Shown piece after piece: positions 5,961 to 11,112 of a DNA stretch of 11,112 nt. How positions within the stretch are numbered: position 1 is the first letter of the stretch; every line of letters begins with the position of its first letter. A program made the position numbers and the translations under genes. Under the pieces are notes generated by a model. It was not told where the DNA came from, made no database searches, and saw only the letters and a list, made by a program, of their open reading frames with translations. The DNA comes from Candidatus Manganitrophaceae bacterium (GTDB lineage: Bacteria > Nitrospirota > Nitrospiria > SBBL01 > Manganitrophaceae), in assembly GCA_004297235.1 (NCBI GenBank), contig SCUR01000210.1, positions 1-11,112 on the forward strand, given 5' to 3'.

Positions 5961-6802
5961 GCCGTTCGCATCCGGCATACGACCGCCTCCTCCGGATTCT
6001 CCGGGAGATGGGCTCGGTCGCCGTCGCCTACTCCGGCGGGGTCGACTCCGCCCTCGTGGCGAAGGCCGCCCACGACGCGCTTTCCGAAAACGCCGTCGCC
6101 GTCACCTCCATCTCCCCCACCTTTCCCGCGTCCCAATTGGAAGAGGCGAAGCAGGTCGCTGCGGCGATCGGCATCCGCCATCTGTTCGTTCAGTCGGATG
6201 AGCTCCTGATTCCGGGCTACGCCGAAAACACTCCGAACCGTTGCTACCTCTGCAAGGGAGACCTCTACACCCTCCTCGCCGACGCGGCCGAAAAAGAGCG
6301 GCTCCGCGTCATTGTCGATGGAACGCATCTCGACGACCTGACCGAGATTCGTCCCGGCTTGAAGGCCGCCCGCGAGCGGGGGGTGCGCAGCCCGCTGGCC
6401 GAGGCGGGATTAAACAAAGAGACGGTCCGCTCTCTTTCAAGAGCGTTGGGACTTTCAACTTGGGACAAGCCGGCCTCCGCCTGTCTCTCCTCCCGATTTC
6501 CGCACGGAACACCGATCACCTACGAGCGTCTCGGGCGGGTCGAGGCCTCGGAAGAGGTCCTCCGCCGCAGCGGCTTTCGGCAGTTCCGCGTCCGCTATCA
6601 TGGCGAGACGGCCCGGATCGAGCTGGCCGCCGAAGAAATTTCACGCCTGCTCGATAGCAACCGCCGGGACGCGCTGGTCGAAGAGATCCAAGCGTGCGGT
6701 TTCAAATGGGTCACCCTCGACCTGGCCGGCTATCGCCCGGGAGGGGCCGGCCGGTCCGGCGGAGAGTTCGTCGTCCTCCATCGCTCCGATGATGCGAAAT
6801 AG
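5957..6802 (+). CDS. larE: ATP-dependent sacrificial sulfur transferase LarE
   Basis: LarE activates the substrate carboxylate with ATP and transfers sulfur to it in the making of the nickel-pincer nucleotide cofactor of lactate racemase and related enzymes; it is cytoplasmic. The 281 residues are full length. The PP-loop SGGVDS is at 26-31. A CxxC pair lies in NRCYLCK (C96, C99). The key cysteine is in ACLSSRFPHG (C176), the position known as the sacrificial sulfur donor in the Lactiplantibacillus enzyme. A CxxC plus this third Cys is the arrangement reported for LarE forms that use a [4Fe-4S] cluster instead of sacrificing the Cys; I infer that this one may be of that type. The start overlaps the preceding stop (ATGA). 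No larA, larB or larC is in the window, so the acceptor pathway is not visible here; a related PP-loop sulfur transferase role is the main alternative. Confidence 0.9.
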   Translation: MSRSHPAYDRLLRILREMGSVAVAYSGGVDSALVAKAAHDALSENAVAVTSISPTFPASQLEEAKQVAAAIGIRHLFVQSDELLIPGYAENTPNRCYLCKGDLYTLLADAAEKERLRVIVDGTHLDDLTEIRPGLKAARERGVRSPLAEAGLNKETVRSLSRALGLSTWDKPASACLSSRFPHGTPITYERLGRVEASEEVLRRSGFRQFRVRYHGETARIELAAEEISRLLDSNRRDALVEEIQACGFKWVTLDLAGYRPGGAGRSGGEFVVLHRSDDAK

Positions 6803-7391
6803 AATCCCCTTCTTTTTCTTTCTTTCCCTTTGTTTTTTCTTCCTGACCGCGGAGGCGCCGCCCCCTTCGATGCGGTCGGCCGAATTGACCTTGACCCTCC
6901 TTTCTCCCTACCACGCCTCGATCACTTCCAAAGGAACGTATCACCAAAGCGGCTTAAAAATCCGATACGAGCCGGCCGGTTCGGAGGAGATCGATCTCTA
7001 CGATCTTAAGCAGATGGAGGAGATCCGGCTTTTTCCGGCCGACCGGATCTATTTCAAAACCCGCCTCGGCCCGGCGCGTATTTTAAAGGCGGTGCGGGAA
7101 GGATGGATGCCTCCCCCGCCGCCGCTCACGGAAAAACGAACCTTGCTGAGAGAGGGACCGATCAAGGAGAAAGATGCGCGGCTCTATTTCATTACCCTGG
7201 AAGAGAAGGGAAAGAAGTGGTACTCCCTTCGATGGGTCTCGGCCGACGAAGCCGAGATTCCCTTGCAGGTCATCTACCCGGCGAGCGATTTTGAAACGGT
7301 GATCGCCGACTACGATTCGCTCCGGACGGAACCCTCGGACCCCGCCCGATTCGAGCCGCCCCCCGACTTCATGAGCGTGAATCCATACTAA
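6789..7391 (+). CDS. Exported protein of unknown function, LolA/DUF4412-like outline
   Basis: The 200-residue product starts MMRNRIPFFFFLSLCFFFLT and has a signal peptide with cleavage probably near AEA. It starts at ATG 6789 (or the next ATG, 6792) inside the 3' end of larE, a 14-base overlap; no convincing SD is visible, so translation probably depends on coupling to larE. The mature part begins with beta strands (LTLTLLSPYHASITSKGTY), then GLKIRYEP, IDLYDLKQMEEIRLFPADRIYF and further strands. This is reminiscent of LolA-like or DUF4412 proteins, in which a lipid-binding half-barrel has lines like 'decide by a Lys-rich Met-Arg-type strand, then a YDL and a yfk element'. That resemblance is my impression, not a database result. 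It ends with VNPY. It is the last gene of the operon. Confidence 0.7.
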   Translation: MMRNRIPFFFFLSLCFFFLTAEAPPPSMRSAELTLTLLSPYHASITSKGTYHQSGLKIRYEPAGSEEIDLYDLKQMEEIRLFPADRIYFKTRLGPARILKAVREGWMPPPPPLTEKRTLLREGPIKEKDARLYFITLEEKGKKWYSLRWVSADEAEIPLQVIYPASDFETVIADYDSLRTEPSDPARFEPPPDFMSVNPY

Positions 7392-7392
7392 A

Positions 7393-7419
7393 AGGGGAGC
7401 ACCCCTCTGAATCTTTACT
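7393..7419 (+). terminator. Weak hairpin after the four-gene operon
   Basis: AGGGG-AGCA-CCCCT (7393-7406) directly follows the stop at 7391; the following stretch is only modestly T-rich. It may attenuate read-through into gltX. Confidence 0.3.
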
Positions 7420-7442
7420 TTTCCCCCTGAAGATGCCATAAT
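7414..7442 (+). promoter_or_regulatory. gltX promoter candidate
   Basis: TTTACT (7414-7419), 17 bases, CATAAT (7437-7442), about 30 bases before the gltX ATG. The -10 box is a 5/6 match and the -35 box 4/6. Confidence 0.5.
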
Positions 7443-7471
7443 TTCGCGACGTTTATAGAGAAAGGAATCAG

Positions 7472-8905
7472 ATGTCCGACGTTCGTGTCCGCTTTGCCCC
7501 CAGTCCCACCGGCTATCTCCACATCGGCGGGGCAAGAACCGCGCTTTTTAACTGGCTCTTTGCCCGGCATCACGGCGGGAAATTCTTCCTCCGGATCGAA
7601 GATACCGACCGCTCTCGCTCGACCGATGAGGCGATCGACGCCATTATCGACGGGATGCGCTGGCTCGGTCTCGATTGGGATCAGTGGGAGGGCTCCGACA
7701 AAAACCCGATCCGGCAGACCGACCGCTTCGATCTCTATCGGCAGAAGGTTCAGGAACTGCTCGACCGCGGATTGGCCTACCGCTGCTACTGCACCGCCGA
7801 GGAGTTGGAGGCGCGGCGCAAAGAGGCGATGGCGCACGGGAAGATCCCCCGTTACGACGGCCGCTGCCGACAGCTCACCGCGCCGGTCGCCGGCAAAGAG
7901 GCCGCCATCCGGTTCAAAGCCTCTTCCGAGGGGGAGATCGTCATCGACGACATGGTGAAGGGAAAGGTCGTCTTCGACGCGAGCACCGTCGACGATCTGA
8001 TTATTTTAAGATCGGACGGAACGCCGACGTATAACTTCTGCGTGGTGGTCGATGACGTCGACATGCAGATCTCTCACGTCATTCGGGGCGACGATCATTT
8101 GAACAACACCCCTCGGCAGATCCAGATGTATCAGGCGCTCGGCTATCCCCTTCCGCGTTTCGGCCATGTTTCGATGATTTTGGGCCCGGACAAAGCGCGC
8201 CTCTCCAAGCGCCACGGCGCGACCGCCATCCAGCAGTATCGCGAGGAGGGATATCTTCCCGAGGCGATGGTCAATTACCTCGTCCGCCTCGGCTGGTCCC
8301 ACAAGGATCAAGAGATCTTCTCTCTCCCCGAGCTGATCGAAAAGTTTTCGATGGAGCAGGTCGGCGCCTCCGCCGCGGTCTTTAATCCCGAGAAGCTACT
8401 CTGGCTGAATGCGCACTATATCAAAACCGGCGACCCGAAGCGGCTCGCGCAGCTTCTTCTCCCCCACCTGGAGCGGTTAGGAGTTCCTGCCGGTGCGGTC
8501 GATCTGGCGCGGCTGGAGCAGATTGTTGTCGCGCTGCGCGAGCGCACACGGACGTTGAAGGAGATGGCGGAGTCGGCGGTCTATTTCTTTGTGGATGAGA
8601 TCGCCATGGATGAGAAAGCCCAAAAGCTTCTCACGCCGGAGGCGCTGCCGATTTTAAAGGCGGTTCGCGATCGGCTCGCTGAAACGCCGTTCGAGCATGC
8701 GCCGTTGGAAGAGGCGTTCCGGTCGGTCAGCGAGGCGCTGGGATTGAAGCTGGCGCAGATTGCCCAGCCGGTCCGCGCCGCGGTGACGGGGAAGACCGTC
8801 AGCCCGGGAATTTTTGATGTGCTGATGATCCTTGGAAGGGAGCGGGCGTTGAAGCGATTGGACAATCAAATCGCCCCTCGTTCTTCACCCGCCGCGGAAA
8901 AATAG
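7472..8905 (+). CDS. gltX: Glutamyl-tRNA synthetase
   Basis: This class I aminoacyl-tRNA synthetase charges tRNA-Glu with glutamate (and tRNA-Gln too if non-discriminating). The 477 residues are normal length. The HIGH-type motif appears as HIGG (17-20) in GYLHIGGARTALFNWLFAR. The KMSKS-type motif is KARLSKRHG (241-249). The Glu-tRNA-Gln pathway context is suggestive: tRNA-Gln lies next to it, and no glutaminyl-tRNA synthetase or gatCAB is in the window to settle specificity. A zinc-finger-like segment holds C105, C107 and C132 (CYC...GRCRQ), but the expected fourth ligand (His or Cys, two residues after the third Cys) is Gln134, so zinc binding is doubtful. The start is supported by AAAGGA (7461-7466), 5 bases upstream. 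Confidence 0.97.
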   Translation: MSDVRVRFAPSPTGYLHIGGARTALFNWLFARHHGGKFFLRIEDTDRSRSTDEAIDAIIDGMRWLGLDWDQWEGSDKNPIRQTDRFDLYRQKVQELLDRGLAYRCYCTAEELEARRKEAMAHGKIPRYDGRCRQLTAPVAGKEAAIRFKASSEGEIVIDDMVKGKVVFDASTVDDLIILRSDGTPTYNFCVVVDDVDMQISHVIRGDDHLNNTPRQIQMYQALGYPLPRFGHVSMILGPDKARLSKRHGATAIQQYREEGYLPEAMVNYLVRLGWSHKDQEIFSLPELIEKFSMEQVGASAAVFNPEKLLWLNAHYIKTGDPKRLAQLLLPHLERLGVPAGAVDLARLEQIVVALRERTRTLKEMAESAVYFFVDEIAMDEKAQKLLTPEALPILKAVRDRLAETPFEHAPLEEAFRSVSEALGLKLAQIAQPVRAAVTGKTVSPGIFDVLMILGRERALKRLDNQIAPRSSPAAEK

Positions 8906-8909
8906 TTGC

Positions 8910-8938
8910 TTGACACCCAAAGCGCTTTCCGCTAAATT
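8910..8938 (+). promoter_or_regulatory. tRNA-Gln promoter
   Basis: TTGACA (8910-8915), exactly 17 bases, TAAATT (8933-8938), 23 bases before the tRNA 5' end. This fits a dedicated stable-RNA promoter starting just after the gltX stop. Confidence 0.72.
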
Positions 8939-8961
8939 CTTTCTACTTCCTACCATCATAT

Positions 8962-9035
8962 TGGGGGATCGTCTAGCGGCAGGACAACGGACTCTGACTC
9001 CGTTTACCGAGGTTCGAATCCTCGTCCCCCAGCCA
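8962..9035 (+). tRNA. tRNA-Gln(CUG)
   Basis: The cloverleaf is complete: acceptor TGGGGGA pairs with TCCCCCA, the anticodon stem is ACGGA/TCCGT with loop CTCTGAC, and the T arm is CGAGG-TTCGAAT-CCTCG. The anticodon CTG is at 8994-8996, reading codon CAG. The discriminator is G (9032) and CCA is encoded (9033-9035). Overall it resembles bacterial tRNA-Gln. Confidence 0.96.
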
Positions 9036-9104
9036 CCTCTTTCACCACAAATTTCAATATCTTTGAGCACATTCCCCACCGGAACTGACTGAGATTCAGA
9101 TTCT

Positions 9105-9338
9105 TCATGAATGGCCCCGGCCTCTTCCCTGAAAAAGAAAAGCGGTAATCCGCCCTTTCGTCAGATCCGGACAGTCTTTGATGATCTCTTCATGGGATTT
9201 CCCCATCGCCAAATATCCGAGGATGAGGCTGACCGGAATTCGGGTCGCTCTGATTCGTCGTTTTCCCCGAAGCACTTCCGGAGTGCTGAGTATATGATCT
9301 CTCCAATCGACTGCTATACGCTCCCAACGTTTTAATAT
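9105..9338 (-). pseudogene. DUF433-type antitoxin remnant without start codon
   Basis: Reading the minus strand, a 77-codon frame gives LKRWERIAVDWRDHILSTPE, then VLRGKRRIRATRIPVSLILGYLAMG and SHEEIIKDCPDLT. This matches the DUF433 pattern of a short N-terminal strand, GKp-IrgTRIPV, then an HTH-like pattern with EEI and P-L. A TAA stop precedes the first codon (ATA) and no ATG/GTG/TTG lies in the proper place, so the start is lost. Past LTKGRITAFLFQG the frame also degenerates: a one-base shift in the T-rich stretch would give REEAGAIHEESE, which looks more like a natural end. Family members are antitoxins usually paired with DUF5615 toxins; none is seen here. It is probably non-functional. 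Confidence 0.65.
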
Positions 9339-9346
9339 TTATCTTT

Positions 9347-9366
9347 AAGAACGACTGTCTGTTCTT
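9347..9366. repeat. Inverted repeat upstream of the DUF433 remnant
   Basis: AAGAAC (9347-9352), 8 bases, GTTCTT (9361-9366): a perfect 6-bp dyad just before the former antitoxin gene on the minus strand. Its place fits an autoregulatory operator; no U tract follows on either strand. Confidence 0.3.
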
Positions 9367-9423
9367 GCGGAAACGAGGTCGAGTTCCCTGCTCACACAAG
9401 CCCGAAGATGGTTTAGAACCGGC

Positions 9424-9615
9424 TCAGTCTTGATGCGCGGGGATAAAAGAAAACCGTCTGATCCGAAGCGGCCGGTTAAGACGGAAGTCCCGGTGATCAA
9501 GGAAGAGGATGCCTCTTTTCTCTCGCTCCGCGACACGCACCAAGGCCGCATCGACAAGATCCATCGGGAGATCGCGGTATTTTTTCATCATCTCCCTCAT
9601 CCGAGACGCATTTTC
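9424..9615 (-). pseudogene. VapC-type PIN toxin, C-terminal remnant
   Basis: The minus-strand frame ending at 9424 carries 63 residues that match the C-terminal third of VapC-like PIN proteins: MREMMKKYRDLPMDLVDAAL, then VRVAEREKRGILFLDHRDFRL and FSFIPAHQD. The PMDLVDA and LDHRDF blocks hold the acidic residues of the PIN active site. The N-terminal part with the first catalytic Asp (normally close to the initiating Met) is missing; the codons upstream in the same frame (to 9705) run through the terminator of the next gene and do not look like PIN. It should be inactive. Deletion or incomplete transfer is the likely cause. Confidence 0.72.
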
Positions 9616-9667
9616 CCTCCAGAGGAAGAATTCCGATCCGGCAGGTCTCTTTGTCCCTGTTTTAACC

Positions 9668-9700
9668 AAAAAAATAGAAGTCATTTCTTGGGAATGACTT
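9668..9700 (-). terminator. Intrinsic terminator of the PKD-repeat gene
   Basis: On the minus strand, AAGTCATT-CCCAAGA-AATGACTT is a perfect 8-bp stem, followed after CTA by seven T (complement of the A run 9668-9674). It lies 13 bases after the stop of the minus-strand gene at 9714, the expected position. Confidence 0.85.
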
Positions 9701-9713
9701 TGCACTAAGTTAA

Positions 9714-11112
9714 TTAAGGCCGGGTAGAATCATAAACCTGACCGTCATCGATCGGGGTCCCCTTATTATTGTGGGGAACGCCGACGGTTATAAAGCCGGT
9801 GCAGGCTCCTCCATCCATATCTCTCGCTGTAAAGGAGATGTGATACACCCGGCCATTTCCGTTCCCGGAACGCTCCGCCCGAAGGAGCACCTTCCCTCCC
9901 TGAATCGCCGCATCGGGAGAGGTATCCCCGTCCCCTGTACCGTTGACCGGCTCATCCTGTGTGACTCCTGTGACCGTTAGAGTAACCGGATCGTTCTCGG
10001 GATCGGTCACGCCGGAAATCGTTATCTCAACCAACTTATGGTTCGGCGGCCAGAGGAGAACCGCGCTCGGCTTCGCCTGCCCGCAAATGGGCGGGTCATT
10101 TCGGTCAAGAACAGTCACCGTCACCTGATCGGGGGCACTGTCGGCCGATCCATCATTAACCACAAGCTGGAAGAGAAGCGTTGCGCCTCCCGTACTCACC
10201 AGCGGCGCTGTAAACGACGGCGTCCCACTCTGGGAATCCGACAGGCTCACCACCGGTCCACCGAGTTGCGTCCAATGATAGGTCAGGGTGTCTCCGTCCG
10301 GATCGTGGCTCCCGGTTCCATTGAGGGTCACCAGGATACCTTCGTCCTTCGTCTGGTCGACGCCGGCATCCGCAATCGGAGGATGGTTGGCTGCCTCCAC
10401 ACGCACCTGGACAAAGTCGGCTGCCTGATCGGTCCCGTCATGAACGGTTAACTCAAAAGTCACGATCGCTCCAGCGCTGCCGACAAAAGGGGCTGTGAAG
10501 GAAGGACGCGTGGCTGTCGGATCGGAGAGGATTACGGAAGGACCGGCCGTCTGAACCCAACGATAGGTTAACGCGTCACTATCCGGGTCAAAGCTGCCGG
10601 AGCCGTCCAGGAAGACCTCTGCCCCTTCGATCACCGTTTGATCCTCTCCCGCTTCCGCAACGGGCGGGTGATTGATGTTCTTGACGGTTACGTTGACTAC
10701 GTCCTGCGCACTAGAGCGGGATCCGTCCTCCACGATGAGGCCAAAAGTGAGGGTCGCTCCACCGGCGGGAACCTCCGGGGCGATAAAAGTGGGATAAATG
10801 GGATCGACGAGATTGAGGGAAACGGAAGGACCGGCGATCTGCTCCCATCGGTAGGTCAGAGGATTCCCGCTGGGCGCACTGCTCCCGGAACCATCCAATT
10901 GCACAAGGGCCCCCTCATTGACTGTCTGATCGGCACCGGCATCGGCAATGACCGGGGGGGTGTTGTCTTTAACGGCAAAGGTTGCTCGCGCCAGATTTCC
11001 TTGAATTTCCTGGCGGATGTATTGCAAAACGATCACATAGCTCTTAAGACTATATCCATTTGCTGTAAGGATAAACTGGCCTGTCTTCAGTGTCCCCATC
11101 CTCAGATCAAAG
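9714..11112 (-). CDS. Large exported-type protein with three PKD-like repeats, 5' end beyond window
   Basis: The frame is open to the right edge, and an in-frame ATG at 11099 follows FDLR without an SD, so this is most likely the C-terminal 466 or so residues of a longer protein. In the visible part (numbering from that Met): an N-terminal segment (1-47) containing GQFILTANGYSLKSYVIVLQ; three PKD-like Ig-fold repeats at 48-144, 145-239 and 240-335, each starting PPV/PPI-x-D/EAG-x-DQT and containing LTY-x-W, GP and FTAP or FIAP; and a 126-residue C-terminal domain with LLWPPNHKLVEI near 350 and an ERSGNGNGRVYHI block. Such arrays occur in surface or secreted proteins, often with binding roles; nothing shows a catalytic site. 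There is no C-terminal anchor or sorting signal in the last residues. It has its own terminator. Confidence 0.85.
   Translation of the reverse strand, partial: FDLRMGTLKTGQFILTANGYSLKSYVIVLQYIRQEIQGNLARATFAVKDNTPPVIADAGADQTVNEGALVQLDGSGSSAPSGNPLTYRWEQIAGPSVSLNLVDPIYPTFIAPEVPAGGATLTFGLIVEDGSRSSAQDVVNVTVKNINHPPVAEAGEDQTVIEGAEVFLDGSGSFDPDSDALTYRWVQTAGPSVILSDPTATRPSFTAPFVGSAGAIVTFELTVHDGTDQAADFVQVRVEAANHPPIADAGVDQTKDEGILVTLNGTGSHDPDGDTLTYHWTQLGGPVVSLSDSQSGTPSFTAPLVSTGGATLLFQLVVNDGSADSAPDQVTVTVLDRNDPPICGQAKPSAVLLWPPNHKLVEITISGVTDPENDPVTLTVTGVTQDEPVNGTGDGDTSPDAAIQGGKVLLRAERSGNGNGRVYHISFTARDMDGGACTGFITVGVPHNNKGTPIDDGQVYDSTRP
10095..10958 (-). repeat. Three tandem PKD-repeat coding units
   Basis: Units of about 290 bases (10668-10958, 10383-10667, 10095-10382, read leftward) encode the three repeats. 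Protein similarity is high (AG-x-DQT, LTYRW, FTAP, the DG turn), while the DNA is clearly diverged, so the duplications are old. Confidence 0.8.

Noticed and set aside
9347..9366. AAGAAC/GTTCTT dyad as a terminator
   Set aside because: There is no T run on either strand after the dyad; an operator-like role for the former antitoxin gene is more plausible.
9015..9713. Attachment-site duplication of the tRNA-Gln 3' end (prophage or island boundary)
   Set aside because: I found no second copy of the tRNA 3' segment downstream, and no integrase.
1..11112. CRISPR arrays, insertion sequences, rRNA genes
   Set aside because: No regularly spaced short repeats, no transposase and no rRNA-like stretches were seen; the only tandem repeats are the protein-coding PKD units.

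Overview
The window looks like bacterial chromosome, GC-rich in the coding parts, from a Gram-negative-type (diderm) organism. It has a lipobox lipoprotein, several Sec-type signal peptides and a Spy/CpxP-like periplasmic protein. A Nitrospirota-like origin is my guess from the general style of the proteins; nothing here proves it. Both edges cut genes.

Layout. 1-535 (minus) is the start of a Gly-rich lipoprotein with an Ig-like (SbsA/Big_5-type) domain. 536-867 is a divergent intergenic region holding a minus-strand promoter candidate, a possible 45-codon small ORF, and a leader before rlmN in which a hairpin sits between the Shine-Dalgarno (SD) sequence and the ATG. rlmN (868-1956) is followed by a 52-residue YHS-domain protein (2053-2211). 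That gene converges, across a perfect 12-bp inverted repeat, on a Met/His-rich Spy/CpxP-like periplasmic protein (2276-2935, minus). Back-to-back promoters at 2977-3046 then drive that gene leftward and, rightward, a tightly overlapped four-gene operon (3079-7391): a catalytic M16B zinc peptidase, an M16B partner that has lost the zinc motif, LarE, and an exported protein of unknown function. gltX (7472-8905) follows with its own promoter, then tRNA-Gln(CUG) with a textbook promoter.

After the tRNA the character changes. 9036-9713 is an intergenic graveyard with the remains of two toxin-antitoxin genes on the minus strand (a DUF433-type antitoxin without a start codon, and the C-terminal part of a VapC/PIN toxin), plus a minus-strand intrinsic terminator. 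The terminator belongs to the last gene (9714 to the right edge, minus), a large extracellular protein with three PKD-like repeats and a conserved-looking C-terminal domain.

How the genes work together. rlmN, gltX and tRNA-Gln are translation housekeeping. The M16B pair is expected to form one heterodimeric peptidase in the cell envelope. LarE makes sulfur-bearing cofactor (nickel-pincer chemistry) in the cytoplasm; why it is translationally coupled to exported peptidases is unclear. The YHS and Spy-like proteins both suggest metal or envelope-stress handling. I did not find a clearly new multi-gene system. The most interesting leads are the structured ribosome-binding site of rlmN, the M16B/M16B/LarE/exported-protein operon, and the decayed toxin-antitoxin remnants beside tRNA-Gln.
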